From assembly GCA_938041455.1 (NCBI GenBank), contig CALITO010000011.1, forward strand, positions 1 through 42,622: a stretch of DNA of 42,622 nt, in the 5' to 3' direction. The notes below the pieces were generated by a model that had not been told where the DNA came from, did no database searches, and saw only the letters and a program-made list of their open reading frames with translations. Each line of letters begins with the position of its first letter. Position 1 is the first letter of the stretch. This stretch comes from an uncultured bacterium (GTDB taxonomy: Bacteria > Armatimonadota > JACIXR01). Position numbers and translations under genes: made by a program. Below are positions 8,215-18,967 of this stretch, in pieces.

Positions 8215-11200
8215 TCACCTCCTAAGCAAGCTGGCTTCCCTCTCGTAATGAGCCTTTACCTCCTCAGGGGAGAGGGCAAATGGGTAAAGACGAACCTCGT
8301 CAAGATAGCCGTTGAACATATAAACCTTATCCCAAATCTCGTAGCGCCCCAGGTAGAGTGGGGCGCCGCTGGGGCGAAGTTGCCCCAGCGCCTCCTTACT
8401 TGTAATCACCTCACCATTCACATATAAGTGGAACCTCACCCCATCATAGGTGGCACAGATGTATACCCACTCATTAAGGGGGGGACGATACTGGGAATCG
8501 AAGTCGTCAACTCCCGCTATGCTGAAGCGTATTTGTCCTCCCAAAATTTGAAGAAAATAGCCGTTCTCTCTCCAGATTCCATGCCCCACTATAACAGGCA
8601 TTCCTTCCAGGGAAAGAACTTTCATCCATAACTCTATACTAAGTTCAAATTGGGGATTGAATTCTTCCCTAAATGGGTAAAAAACCCAGTTATCACCAGA
8701 AAGATAGAGGGAATTACCTATACCCTCACTGGCGAAGAGGGGAGGAGTATTAGCACTTCCTTCTCCCCCTGGTTCTGCCTTTAAGTTATCCTCAAATGAG
8801 AGAGCGAAGAAGGGAGTGGTGGGCAAGGGCAAAGGGGTAATGGTTATGGGCGGAGATGGTTCACTCATACTCCCATCGGGAGCTATGGCTCGCACCCTAT
8901 AGCGGAGGTTTCTGCCCGGCTCCCCTTTCACCCTCACCACATTTTGAGCGAAGTAATTTGGGGGGACTGCTTCAAATCCCTTTACTACCCTGAACTCTCC
9001 CTCCTCCGCAACCTCCACCATATATCCCACCACATCCGCATCAGCTCTCGCCCAAACGAGTTTAGCACCACCAGGTAGAGCCTCACCCTTCAGATCGCTG
9101 GGAGGGTGGAGGGGAGGAAATAGGCTTACTTTCACGCTTAGTTCAGCAGAACCTTTGCTCCTTCGTCCTGCCTCGTCCTCACTATATATCCTATATGTAT
9201 ATGTTTGTTTAGGTTTAATTGAAAAATCTTCATACCATATATCCCTCACACTGGCGAGCAGTTTCTCCTCCTTGCCGTCCCAAATATATATGAGATACTT
9301 GTCTATCCCTATGTCGTCCTTCCCTTCTTCCCAACTCAACCTCAAACTGTAGGCGCCCAGTTCGCCTTGAATATTTGAGGGGGGAGAAGGGGGTAGGCGA
9401 TCTGGGGGCTCTTGAATGGGTTTTGGAGGGGGAGGAAGCCAGATGCTCAGAGAAAATGGTCGGCTCGCACCCTCCTTGGGCAATGTCCATTTACCAAAGG
9501 GCGTTTTGGCTTCCAAGAACCAAACCAGCACATCACCCGTTGCGGGCGAAGGGAGGGGAAATTTAAAAGTATTGCGAACTTTCCCCCTCACAACTGCTTT
9601 TTTCCATCCCTTCTCTCCCAACAGTTTATAGTGTAGGATAATCTCTGAGGGTTCAGCACCTACCGCGAGCAAAGACAGGGAGAGCTTACTTTTTGGGGAT
9701 ATGGTGGAAGGCAGGGAAGGGATAACGAGATTTAATCCCTCGGGTTTTAGGTAGGGGAGGGGAATTTCCCTTCCCAAGATTTTCTCTATTTCTCGGAGTT
9801 TTTCTCGGAAGTCCCAAAAAGCCTTTGCGTTTATCGTCGCCAAAACGCCAAGCTCTCCCCTACTGGCTATGTTCTGGGCGTAGATTTTCAGCGCCTCAGC
9901 GAAGCGGGATATGGGGAGGATTGATAAGGCCTCCTCGGCTAACCGCTTTGCTCTTTCCTCCTCCCCCTTAAGCTGTGCCTCCCTCATTTTCATTAAAAGG
10001 GCGTTTGTGGTGATCATTGCCTCCGCGGTCTCGTGATAGAGAAGAGCCCAATCCGCCGTCCTTAGATAATAATCTACTCTTTCAGCCTCCCTAATATTTC
10101 CCTCTTCTGCCAGTCCTTCTCTCAATCTCGCTAACCTCTCCCTCAATTCCTTGAGTCTTTCTACCTTTGGGAGCTCGCCCGCGCTCCAACTGAAGCTACC
10201 ACATTCCGATTGCCCAGCTCCGCCTATCCAGCGGTAGCCGAGTTCCTGTAAGCTCCTCAATATCTGGGAGAATTCCCTCCCTTTTCTCTCACCAATGAGA
10301 CGGGAGGCATAGCGGTCGTAGAAACCCCTGAAAGTAAGATCGGGATGCCAACAAAATGAACTGAGGAAGGCACAGGTTTCCTCTATGCCCCTTGTTCGCC
10401 AGTGGATAGCGAGGATTCCCTGACATCCCTTACTCAAGGCATCCCTCATTAACTTTTCATAGCGGAGGTTCCAGGGTTGAGGAAACCATTGGTCGCCGTC
10501 GAACTCGAACCAAGGAATTGGCCACCTTTCCCTTTGAGGTGAAAGTTTACCATAAGCGGAAGCGACATCATCGGTGGGATTTATGTTGTCAAGCGCGGAG
10601 AAGATGATGTCCTTCGGCAAAATCTTGTCCATTCCGGGGAAAAAGTCGCTGAAATGTAGCCACCTATCTCCCCCCCATCCACTAACTATAAGCCTTACCT
10701 GGGGAGCAATGTTCTTCAGGAACCGGTGGGCAAGGATAGCATAGAGGCTCATCCGCACAGCCTCCGCTATTCTCTTCGGCTCTTCAAGATAGGCAAAGTG
10801 CTTTTCCCATCTTTTGTAGTAAGCCCCCGAAAAAGAGCGAAGGGAAGGGGGTTCTATGCCGTTAACCCCCATACCCTCGGGCTCCCATATCCAGATATAG
10901 TCAAGGAAGGGGTAGGTCTTTATAAGATGCCTTATCCTGGCTTTCAATCTCTCCTGTTCAAGGGGATTTGTCGGGTCACCCGAGACCTCAAAGCCAAGGC
11001 AAACCTTCATACCTTTTGATTTAGCGTAGCTCAAAGCTTCCCGAAGGAGCGATTGGGCTTTCTCTATCCCCTCCTCCCTCGTCTTATAATCAAGAGAAAC
11101 CTCCGCACCGAAATATTCCTCACAGAAATAGGCATCCGTGCCGAAGGCGAATTCGCTCGTCCGCATCGGATGGGTTCCCCAGTTGGGATGGCTTGTGTTC

Positions 11201-11907
11201 AGTAAGGGTTCCCCTCCCACTAACTTTCCTTCCCAAGGATAGGCGCAAAAAGGCTCAAAATCATAAGAGTGGAAACCGAGGAAGTTGAGCTTCTGTTTTG
11301 ATAACTGGTCTATGAAGAATATATAATCCTCGAGGTTCCAGGCGGTTGGGCTATTAAAGAAGTTATACCAGGGAAGGACGCCCCGAATTTTGAAGGCGGG
11401 TTTATAAGTTTGATGGAGTCTGGGTAATTGGAGGGTTTTTTTAGGTGGCAGGAAATCTCCAGCGAGGGTGAAGAGGGCTCCAAACCCATCCTCCAAAAGT
11501 GTATAAACACCGTAAAGAACAGCAATTGGCGATTTACCAGCCACGAGGAGAATGGTTTTACCCCCTGAACTTATAGTTTTTAAGAGGAAACCTTCTTCAG
11601 GAAGCGAGGATAGCGAAATGTCTGCCCCTTTAAGGTATTGAGAGAGAACTTGGTTGGTTTGAGGAGTGCCGAGAAGAAATATGGAGGAGAAAAGGGAAAG
11701 GTCTTTTTCCTTAATTATTGGGACATCCTCTCCAGTGAGGAGAAAAATATAACGCTTCAGTTCCTTGCTGGCGAGCTTCTCCAAAGGGGTAGCCCCATTG
11801 CCCTCGAGGATGGCGAATTCTCCCCCATATATGAAGAATGGTATGAGGAGCAAGCAGATAAACAGAAATGTTCTGCTTAGTATGTTAATCGCCCTCAAGT
11901 TCAACAA
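8215..11907 (-). CDS. Large secreted multidomain glycoside hydrolase (GH67/GH20-like) with FN3 and LamG-type domains
   Basis: A 1230-residue exported protein. In order: signal peptide (about 1-28); an alpha/beta N-terminal domain of the kind seen in GH67 and GH20 enzymes (about 29-165); a TIM-barrel-like part (about 170-560) with W-I-W-E-P-E-G and D-G-D-Q-W-F segments; a helical region (about 560-730); a beta domain; two fibronectin type III domains (about 855-1035); and a C-terminal concanavalin-like LamG domain (about 1040-1225). This suits an enzyme cutting uronic-acid or amino-sugar glycans, but I cannot assign a family. The start is uncertain: only TTG codons (11907, 11904, 11898) keep the signal peptide, and all lie inside the 3' end of atpC, so translation is probably coupled to the ATP synthase message. 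Confidence 0.75.
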   Translation of the reverse strand: MLNLRAINILSRTFLFICLLLIPFFIYGGEFAILEGNGATPLEKLASKELKRYIFLLTGEDVPIIKEKDLSLFSSIFLLGTPQTNQVLSQYLKGADISLSSLPEEGFLLKTISSGGKTILLVAGKSPIAVLYGVYTLLEDGFGALFTLAGDFLPPKKTLQLPRLHQTYKPAFKIRGVLPWYNFFNSPTAWNLEDYIFFIDQLSKQKLNFLGFHSYDFEPFCAYPWEGKLVGGEPLLNTSHPNWGTHPMRTSEFAFGTDAYFCEEYFGAEVSLDYKTREEGIEKAQSLLREALSYAKSKGMKVCLGFEVSGDPTNPLEQERLKARIRHLIKTYPFLDYIWIWEPEGMGVNGIEPPSLRSFSGAYYKRWEKHFAYLEEPKRIAEAVRMSLYAILAHRFLKNIAPQVRLIVSGWGGDRWLHFSDFFPGMDKILPKDIIFSALDNINPTDDVASAYGKLSPQRERWPIPWFEFDGDQWFPQPWNLRYEKLMRDALSKGCQGILAIHWRTRGIEETCAFLSSFCWHPDLTFRGFYDRYASRLIGERKGREFSQILRSLQELGYRWIGGAGQSECGSFSWSAGELPKVERLKELRERLARLREGLAEEGNIREAERVDYYLRTADWALLYHETAEAMITTNALLMKMREAQLKGEEERAKRLAEEALSILPISRFAEALKIYAQNIASRGELGVLATINAKAFWDFREKLREIEKILGREIPLPYLKPEGLNLVIPSLPSTISPKSKLSLSLLAVGAEPSEIILHYKLLGEKGWKKAVVRGKVRNTFKFPLPSPATGDVLVWFLEAKTPFGKWTLPKEGASRPFSLSIWLPPPPKPIQEPPDRLPPSPPSNIQGELGAYSLRLSWEEGKDDIGIDKYLIYIWDGKEEKLLASVRDIWYEDFSIKPKQTYTYRIYSEDEAGRRSKGSAELSVKVSLFPPLHPPSDLKGEALPGGAKLVWARADADVVGYMVEVAEEGEFRVVKGFEAVPPNYFAQNVVRVKGEPGRNLRYRVRAIAPDGSMSEPSPPITITPLPLPTTPFFALSFEDNLKAEPGGEGSANTPPLFASEGIGNSLYLSGDNWVFYPFREEFNPQFELSIELWMKVLSLEGMPVIVGHGIWRENGYFLQILGGQIRFSIAGVDDFDSQYRPPLNEWVYICATYDGVRFHLYVNGEVITSKEALGQLRPSGAPLYLGRYEIWDKVYMFNGYLDEVRLYPFALSPEEVKAHYEREASLLRR

Positions 11908-12141
11908 GGAGAGTCGTCCTTTCCCTTTCTACCCAGGCGAACCCCCCTTTTATATCCCATTCCTTGCTATCCCCGTTAGTTCTCGCCCTCACTTTCCCCG
12001 CCCTTAACTTCACTATGCTGGGAATGTGCCTGGCCAGCACACCCCAATATCCTTCCTCTGCTGGCATTACCAGAGAGGTAACAGTGGCTTGAAAGATGGG
12101 CTGGTTGGGTGTGAGGATGAGAAGTTCAAACCGCTTCGCCA

Positions 12142-12142
<1 letters not shown>
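11885..12142 (-). CDS. atpC: ATP synthase F1 epsilon subunit, short form
   Basis: The 85 residues cover only the N-terminal beta-sandwich of epsilon, which binds gamma and the c ring. The family hallmark is visible as M-P-A-E-E-G-Y-W-G-V-L-A-R-H. The usual C-terminal two-helix domain, about 45 residues that inhibits ATP hydrolysis in many bacteria, is absent. The ATG overlaps the atpD stop (TGATG), which fixes the start; the upstream in-frame extension is not epsilon-like. Short epsilons are known in some bacterial groups, so this need not be damage. The 3' end overlaps the start of the following glycosidase gene by up to 23 bases. Confidence 0.93.
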
Positions 12143-13548
<1,406 letters not shown>

Positions 13549-14391
13549 CTATCCTCCCTTCAGCGCCTCCGCACCTCCCACTATCTCGCTTATCTCCTTC
13601 GTAATCAAGGCCTGCCGCTCCTTATTATATTGGATGCGGAGATTCTGGAGGAGACGATTGGCGTTCTGGGTGGCCATATCCATAGAGATGAACCGAGCTG
13701 ATTGCTCGCTTGCCGAGGCTTCAAGCAAAGCGCGGAAAATAAAGCTGTGTAGATAATGGGTCAGGAGTGGGTCTAACAAATCCTCCAATTTGGGTTCGAA
13801 GAGAAATTCCCTCTCCTCCGCCTTTCTCTCTAAGGGAAGAAGCCTCCGAGTAGTGGGGATAAGTGCACCCGGAGCGTGGAAATGAGTATAAACTATATAA
13901 AGAGTATCTATCTCCCCCTGAAGAAAAGCTCCAATACTTGCCCTTGCCAAAGGTAATATGTCCTCCATACTAAATCCTAAAGAAGGGAAGGAGAAGCTCC
14001 CCCCTATTTTATAGGGACGCCTGGCAAAGTGCCTCTGCGCTATCCTCCCTACGAGGAAAAGTAAAACATCGGGAACCCCCCCTAATAAGTGTTCTACTTC
14101 TCTGAATATGTTCATATTATAGCCACCACAAAGCCCGCGCTCGGAGCTTACCACGATTATTCCCCCTCTCCTTACCTCCCTCTCCTCGAAGAAGGGATGG
14201 GATATATTGGGGAAGAAAATGCTCTCCGTCATTGAGGAGATTGCTTCCACATAGGGACGAGAGGCAAATAGTTGGCGTTGAGCACGCCTTAAGCGAGCTG
14301 CTGCTACCTTCTTCATTGCATCGGTAAGCTTGGCTATACCCATAATGGCTTTTATCCTTCTTCTCAATTCACGCAGGCTTTTTCCCGGCAT
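13549..14391 (-). CDS. atpG: ATP synthase F1 gamma subunit
   Basis: The central stalk of F1, 280 residues. Both long coiled-coil ends are visible: the N-terminal [19 protein letters not shown] segment and the C-terminal [14 protein letters not shown] segment. The R-G-L-C-G-G-Y-N block of the Rossmann-like domain is also present. The start overlaps the end of atpA by 23 bases, which is normal for tightly packed atp operons. Confidence 0.97.
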   Translation of the reverse strand: MPGKSLRELRRRIKAIMGIAKLTDAMKKVAAARLRRAQRQLFASRPYVEAISSMTESIFFPNISHPFFEEREVRRGGIIVVSSERGLCGGYNMNIFREVEHLLGGVPDVLLFLVGRIAQRHFARRPYKIGGSFSFPSLGFSMEDILPLARASIGAFLQGEIDTLYIVYTHFHAPGALIPTTRRLLPLERKAEEREFLFEPKLEDLLDPLLTHYLHSFIFRALLEASASEQSARFISMDMATQNANRLLQNLRIQYNKERQALITKEISEIVGGAEALKGG

Positions 14392-15898
14392 CTATAACGA
14401 ACATCTCCTTAAATTCTTCAATAGCCTTCCTCAATTGTTCTTCAATTTGAGGGGAGATCTCTTTCTCCTTTTTTATAGTCGCCCCTATATGAGGGTGTCT
14501 CTCTCGCATAAAGGCGAGAAACTCCTCAGCGAACCTTTCCACTGCCTCCGTGGGTATATCATCAAGATAATTGTGCGTGCCAACATAGAGTTCCATAACC
14601 TGCTCCTCCACAGGCATTGGTTTATATTGGGGCTGTTTGAGTAGTTGGACCATCTTGTCTCCCCTTGTTATCTGTAGTTGGGTTGCCTTATCGAGCTCTG
14701 CAGCGAACTGGGTAAACGCTTGAAGTTCACGATATTGGGCAAGTTGAAGCCTTAGTTGTCCCGCGACCTGCTTCATAGCCTTTATCTGCGCCGCTCCACC
14801 TACTCGAGAGACCGACAATCCAACATTCACCGCCGGTCTTATCCCAGCGTAGAAAAGGTCGGTCTCAAGATAAATCTGCCCATCAGTGATGGAGATGAGG
14901 TTAGTTGGGATGTAAGCGGATATATCGCCCAACTGGGTCTCAACTATTGGTAGAGCAGTGAGAGAGCCACCACCCAATTCATCAGATAGTTTGGCAGCTC
15001 GTTCCAAAAGGCGGGAATGGAGATAGAAGATGTCCCCAGGGTATGCTTCCCTTCCCGGAGGGCGTCGGAGGAGGAGGGACATTTCCCTGTAAGCCCAGGC
15101 GTGCTTGGTTAGGTCATCATAAACAACTAAGGCGTGCTTACCTGTATCCCGGAATTCTTCCCCTATGGCGCAGCCAGCATAGGGGGCAAGGTATTGGAGG
15201 GGAGCGGGGTCATCCGCCTCAGCAACCACCACTATGGTGTAATCCATAGCGCCGAATTGCTCCAACTTCGCTATCACCTGAGCGACGGTAGAGGCTTTCT
15301 GCCCTATTGCCACATATATACAGTAAACCCCTTCATTCTTCTGGTTTATTATTGTATCAATGCAGATAGCTGTTTTCCCTGTCTGGCGGTCGCCTATAAT
15401 AAGTTCCCTCTGCCCCCTTCCTATGGGGATTAAGGCATCTATCACCTTCAAGCCTGTTTGCAGTGGTTCACATACCGGTCTGCGGTCTACCACGCTGGGG
15501 GCAAGGACCTCTATCGGCCGAGTTTTCTTATATGGTATAGGACCCTTTCCGTCCAGTGGTTGCCCCAGAGGATTTATCACCCTCCCCAATAGTTCCTCCC
15601 CCACCGGCACCTCCATAACCCTCCCCGTAGTCTTTGCTCTATCTCCCTCCCTTATGTTCCTATCGGAGCCCAAAAGCACACAACCTACAGAATCCTCCTC
15701 AAGGGAAAGAGCCAATCCGAAAACGGCATCGGGGAACTCCACGAGTTCGCCATACATAACATCCCCTAATCCCCAAACTCTGGCTACGCCATCCCCAACC
15801 TCCGTCACTATACCCACATTCCTGACCTCGCTCTCAACATCCGCCTTCTCTATTAATTCTCTCAATATATTGGTTACTTCTTCTGGTCTTAAGCCCAT
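14369..15898 (-). CDS. atpA: ATP synthase F1 alpha subunit
   Basis: The non-catalytic nucleotide-binding subunit of F1, 509 residues. The P-loop G-D-R-Q-T-G-K-T is near residue 170, and the conserved [13 protein letters not shown] segment carries the arginine finger that reaches into the beta active site. The N-terminal [12 protein letters not shown] segment is typical. Flanked by atpH and atpG in the canonical order, overlapping both. Confidence 0.98.
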   Translation of the reverse strand: MGLRPEEVTNILRELIEKADVESEVRNVGIVTEVGDGVARVWGLGDVMYGELVEFPDAVFGLALSLEEDSVGCVLLGSDRNIREGDRAKTTGRVMEVPVGEELLGRVINPLGQPLDGKGPIPYKKTRPIEVLAPSVVDRRPVCEPLQTGLKVIDALIPIGRGQRELIIGDRQTGKTAICIDTIINQKNEGVYCIYVAIGQKASTVAQVIAKLEQFGAMDYTIVVVAEADDPAPLQYLAPYAGCAIGEEFRDTGKHALVVYDDLTKHAWAYREMSLLLRRPPGREAYPGDIFYLHSRLLERAAKLSDELGGGSLTALPIVETQLGDISAYIPTNLISITDGQIYLETDLFYAGIRPAVNVGLSVSRVGGAAQIKAMKQVAGQLRLQLAQYRELQAFTQFAAELDKATQLQITRGDKMVQLLKQPQYKPMPVEEQVMELYVGTHNYLDDIPTEAVERFAEEFLAFMRERHPHIGATIKKEKEISPQIEEQLRKAIEEFKEMFVIDAGKKPA

Positions 15899-16416
15899 CT
15901 CTTCTCCTCTCTCCTCACAAGCCAGCTACGAAGTCTGAGGAGAAACCCCTTCAAGCTGGCATCTATCATCTCTCCATTCACCTCCACGATTAACCCCCCT
16001 ATAAGCGATGGGTCAACCTCCTCCCTCAGGATTATCCTTTCCCTGAACCGCTTTTCCAAAGCTCTGCTCAGCCTCTCCCTTTCCTCGGGAGTAAGGAGCA
16101 CCGCTGAGCGAACATAGGCTTCTTTTATGCCCTCTTTTTCCCTCTTCAGTCTAATAAGCTCCTCCACAATCTTAGGGAGTAGGGCAACCCTTCCCTTCCT
16201 CAGAAGGAGAAAGAGGAAGCGCTCGACTTTCTCTCTGAGAGAGGGTAAGGAACTTTTCAAGAACTCCTCCTTTTGGCGGAGGGTAAATGTGGGTAGGGAG
16301 AGATAGAAGAGGGTCTTCTCTTGCTGAAGCCGTTCAGCAGATTCCAGAAAGTTCTTTATCTCCTCCTCGGAGGCGGATTCAAGAAACGCCCTTGCGTATC
16401 TCGTTTCCGCCCTCAC
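15889..16416 (-). CDS. atpH: ATP synthase F1 delta subunit
   Basis: The delta subunit (OSCP type) joins F1 to the peripheral stalk. The 175 residues have the typical R-Y-A-R-A-F start and a C-terminal region that ends with the [15 protein letters not shown] signature. Overlaps atpF by 38 bases and atpA by 10 bases. The sequence is poorly conserved in general, so position in the operon contributes to the call. Confidence 0.94.
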   Translation of the reverse strand: MRAETRYARAFLESASEEEIKNFLESAERLQQEKTLFYLSLPTFTLRQKEEFLKSSLPSLREKVERFLFLLLRKGRVALLPKIVEELIRLKREKEGIKEAYVRSAVLLTPEERERLSRALEKRFRERIILREEVDPSLIGGLIVEVNGEMIDASLKGFLLRLRSWLVRREEKRWA

Positions 16417-16900
16417 TCTCTATCTCCTCCAATAACTTGGCGAGGAGCTCCCTCTGCTGCCCCTCATCCAATGTAGTGCGAAGGGCTTTCTCCGTTGCGG
16501 TTATCACAAGGTCCGCTACCGCCTCCCTCATACCAAGGAGCATCTTCTCCCACTCCAAAGCCATATCCCTTCTCGCCTTCTCCCTTATTCTCTCCGCCTC
16601 CCGCCTCGCCTCCTCCAACATCTCCTGCACCATTTGCTTCGCCCTCTCCCTCTCTCTTTCCAATATCTCCCTTCGCTCCTCAAAGATCCCCCGTAAGCGT
16701 GTTTCCAAGTCCTTCTTGAACATTTCTACCTCCTCTTTTTCTCTCTCTATGGCGGAAATCTGGGTGGCGATTTCCCGCCTGCGCTCCTCAGCTACCTTGC
16801 GCAAAGGGAGAAAGAGGAATTTCCTCAAAACAAGGAACACTACCAAGAAGCCGAATATCTGCACTATTATATTATGGATATTTAGACCAAGCTCCTCCAT
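16379..16900 (-). CDS. atpF: ATP synthase Fo b subunit
   Basis: One membrane helix at the N-terminus (about residues 8-28, with I-I-V-Q-I-F-G-F-L-V-V-F-L) is followed by a long, highly charged helical region rich in E, R and K, the dimeric peripheral stalk. The 173 residues are normal. There is a single b-type gene here, so the stalk is probably a homodimer. The end overlaps atpH by 38 bases. Confidence 0.95.
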   Translation of the reverse strand: MEELGLNIHNIIVQIFGFLVVFLVLRKFLFLPLRKVAEERRREIATQISAIEREKEEVEMFKKDLETRLRGIFEERREILERERERAKQMVQEMLEEARREAERIREKARRDMALEWEKMLLGMREAVADLVITATEKALRTTLDEGQQRELLAKLLEEIESEGGNEIRKGVS

Positions 16901-16906
16901 AACCTA

Positions 16907-17176
16907 TTATTTCCCTATAAATTGCATCATCTGCTGGAAGGTCGGCATCTTCGGAGCGAGGAAAACCATCACTACCACCAGCACATAAAGGACCAGCGAT
17001 TCAATAAGAGCAAGGCCAATTATCAAAGTCGTCCTTATGCTACCTGCTGCCTCTGGCTGACGGGCTATCGCTTCCAAAGCCCTCTCTATCGCTTTGCTCT
17101 GTGCTATCGCGGCCATCAAGACCGCTACCGGTAAGGCGAAACCAACTCCCACTGCTACCACAACGAAATAATTCAC
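16907..17176 (-). CDS. atpE: ATP synthase Fo c subunit with sodium-type ligand pattern
   Basis: A hairpin of two membrane helices, 89 residues, with the polar loop A-R39-Q40-P41-E-A. The ion-binding Glu is E59, followed by S60. Q26 lies 33 residues before it, the same spacing as Gln32 and Glu65 in the sodium-dependent Ilyobacter tartaricus c ring. Gln plus Glu-Ser is the pattern expected for sodium binding; the Thr that usually follows Ser is Leu61 here. Helix 1 has mostly Ala where the classic Gly-rich packing motif occurs, which may affect ring size. Preceded by a good Shine-Dalgarno (AGGAGG). Confidence 0.96.
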   Translation of the reverse strand: MNYFVVVAVGVGFALPVAVLMAAIAQSKAIERALEAIARQPEAAGSIRTTLIIGLALIESLVLYVLVVVMVFLAPKMPTFQQMMQFIGK

Positions 17177-17195
17177 AAGATTTGCACCTCCTTTT

Positions 17196-17942
17196 TCATT
17201 CTTCCTTCGTGGCGATCGATATGTATATCGTTGCCAGAACAGTGAAAATATAGGCTTGGAGAAATCCTATGAACATATGAAAGAGAACGAAAGGGAATTG
17301 GAAAGGAATAGCAAAGAAACGAAAGAAGACTGGGGAGAGAGCGACGAAGCTCAAAACCATCGTCTCCTCCCCATACATATTGGCGAAAAGCCTCACCGCC
17401 AAGGAGAAGGGCTTTGCAAGTTCACCAATTAGATGGATTATCCCAAAGAAAAGTGCTCCTAAAAGACAAAAGGGAAGTAAATATATGGGAGTATGGGCGA
17501 AAAGCTCCCATTCCGAGATATGCTTTATATAACCTAAAATCCCCTTTCTTCTTGCACCACTATACTGAACTACCACAAAAGTTACCAGAGCAAGGGCTAT
17601 TGTCACATTTAAATCCATAGTCGGTGGGATGAATCCAGGGATAACGCTTAGAAGGTTCAATATCAAAATATAGATGAAAAGGGAGCCGATAAAGGGGGTG
17701 AAAAAATCCGCATCCTCTTTCCTCAGATTCTCTCTGACAAAGTTCTCAAGGGCAGAAACGCCCAGCTCTATCCCACTTTGTAAGCGGGAAGGGGAAAGAA
17801 TAGAGAACCTCCGGGAAGCAAATGCGACAATAAAAGAGAGGAGAAGAATCGCCAAGCCAGCCATAATAGCCGTATCTGCCCAAGAGGGCAAGTGAAAATA
17901 CTTGCTCAACAGGATGTAAATCAAAGAGTGTTCTTTTTCCAT
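17196..17942 (-). CDS. atpB: ATP synthase Fo a subunit
   Basis: The ion-channel subunit, 248 residues and five to six membrane helices. The essential Arg is visible in the S-L-A-V-R-L-F-A-N-M-Y-G-E segment. The Q-S-G-I-E-L-G-V-S-A-L-E-N-F-V segment is the conserved cytoplasmic part. It lies between atpI and atpE, as usual. Whether the channel passes sodium or protons is better judged from the c subunit. Confidence 0.97.
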   Translation of the reverse strand: MEKEHSLIYILLSKYFHLPSWADTAIMAGLAILLLSFIVAFASRRFSILSPSRLQSGIELGVSALENFVRENLRKEDADFFTPFIGSLFIYILILNLLSVIPGFIPPTMDLNVTIALALVTFVVVQYSGARRKGILGYIKHISEWELFAHTPIYLLPFCLLGALFFGIIHLIGELAKPFSLAVRLFANMYGEETMVLSFVALSPVFFRFFAIPFQFPFVLFHMFIGFLQAYIFTVLATIYISIATKEE

Positions 17943-17948
17943 ACCGAT

Positions 17949-18290
17949 TCATTCCTTAGCGCTATAGGAAAGGAGCATAACAAAAATTATTATTACACAG
18001 CCAAAGACGAAAGTCAAGGGAGAGACCTTCTCCTGATAAAGAGCGAGGGAAAAAGCGATGGCGAAAAGGAGGGCAAGGCGCGGAACAAGGCTTAGGGAGA
18101 GATATTTTCCCCTCTTGCCCTTTAAGGAAGTATTCACCAAAAGATGAGAATATGATATGACCAGCACACCGCTTACCGCTCCCGCAAGAAAACCCAGCGA
18201 GGTGGAGAGTCCGAAGGGATAAGAAAGAAGCGGGAGAATAATAATGGCTAGGGCGGAGATAAGATAAAAATATTTTTTCTCTTTATTCAC
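17949..18290 (-). CDS. atpI: AtpI-like membrane protein of the ATP synthase operon
   Basis: A 113-residue protein with four predicted membrane helices, in the place where atpI normally stands. In other bacteria AtpI-family proteins assist c-ring assembly or supply ions to the enzyme. The GTG start overlaps the stop of the preceding gene (GTGA), which indicates coupled translation. Sequence conservation in this family is low, so the call rests on topology, size and place. Confidence 0.75.
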   Translation of the reverse strand: MNKEKKYFYLISALAIIILPLLSYPFGLSTSLGFLAGAVSGVLVISYSHLLVNTSLKGKRGKYLSLSLVPRLALLFAIAFSLALYQEKVSPLTFVFGCVIIIFVMLLSYSAKE

Positions 18291-18499
18291 TCCCCCTTCG
18301 CCACCTTATAAAGCTGGTAAAAACCAGCGGAGATACCGAGAAAGAGCCCAATGAGGGATAGATAGGGAGAGGTGCCAAGCTTTCCATCCAGCCAGTATCC
18401 AAGGAAATAGCCTCCCATTGTAAGAATCACCAAAGTGATTCCCACAGAGCCATAAAGCCCAAATTCACTTAAGGGACTTTTCCTTGGTTCCTTGCTCAA
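18287..18499 (-). CDS. atpZ: AtpZ-like small membrane protein
   Basis: A 70-residue protein with two hydrophobic helices separated by G-Y-W-L-D-G-K-L-G-T, the typical AtpZ/AtpQ-family hairpin (F0F1-ATPase gene 1 family). In studied bacteria AtpZ and AtpI form an ion or magnesium-related complex at the start of atp operons. The start is TTG with AGGAGG 14 bases before it, a long spacing, so the exact start is uncertain. First gene of the ten-gene atp operon. Confidence 0.8.
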   Translation of the reverse strand: MSKEPRKSPLSEFGLYGSVGITLVILTMGGYFLGYWLDGKLGTSPYLSLIGLFLGISAGFYQLYKVAKGE

Positions 18500-18532
18500 C
18501 TCTACCCAGATATCCTCCTTCTTCCGCTTAAT

Positions 18533-18560
18533 ATTTTAGTTAACTTTAAGAGTAAAGCAA
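18533..18560 (-). promoter_or_regulatory. Candidate promoter of the atp operon
   Basis: On the minus strand TTGCTT (18560-18555), a 16-base spacer and TAAAAT (18538-18533) lie about 34 bases before the first gene. It has the same two hexamers and the same spacer length as the candidate promoter of the divergent gene at 18918-18945. Confidence 0.4.
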
Positions 18561-18917
18561 ACACGGGTGCAATAATGTAATTAATTTCCTTACAGCCTTC
18601 CCCAAATGCCATTTTACCTACATTTCTTACATTAACAATTGTTTTTTTACATACACCAATTTCAAGATCGGGTTTTAGAGAAATGCCGCTAAAAAGATAT
18701 TTTTAGAAATTATAAACGATATGACGAATTACTTAGGTATGATTATCAAAAATGGTAGTTTATTATGCCAAAATAATTATTAATGGGAATTTTTACAACC
18801 AATTCCAATAACCGACATCAAAGAAGTTACATAACTTACAACTCAAAAATAATCACAAAGAAAGGTATATATATTATTTATTTTTAAAGAAGTCTTTTAT
18901 TGTAAAGTCATTTTCTA
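18561..18917. other. AT-rich intergenic region without a supported gene
   Basis: About 360 bases between two divergent promoters, strongly AT-rich. Short frames around 18690-18790 read for 20-40 codons with protein-like composition but lack a start or Shine-Dalgarno. They may be remains of a decayed gene. No tRNA-like fold, DnaA-box cluster or tandem repeat was seen. Confidence 0.5.
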
Positions 18918-18945
18918 TTGCTTCGTTGGAACAAATAATTAAAAT
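18918..18945 (+). promoter_or_regulatory. Candidate promoter of the phosphoesterase operon
   Basis: TTGCTT at 18918-18923, a 16-base spacer and TAAAAT at 18940-18945. The expected transcript start is about 15 bases before the ATG at 18968. No clear Shine-Dalgarno follows. Confidence 0.4.
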
Positions 18946-18967
18946 AAATTAGCGAGAAAATTTTGAA

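Noticed and set aside
9155-9636. Overlapping short plus-strand frames inside the large glycosidase gene
   Set aside because: They lie opposite well-formed FN3 domains and have no translation signals.
18690-18790. Short frames in the AT-rich gap as a gene
   Set aside because: No start codon with Shine-Dalgarno, and stops in every frame within 40 codons.
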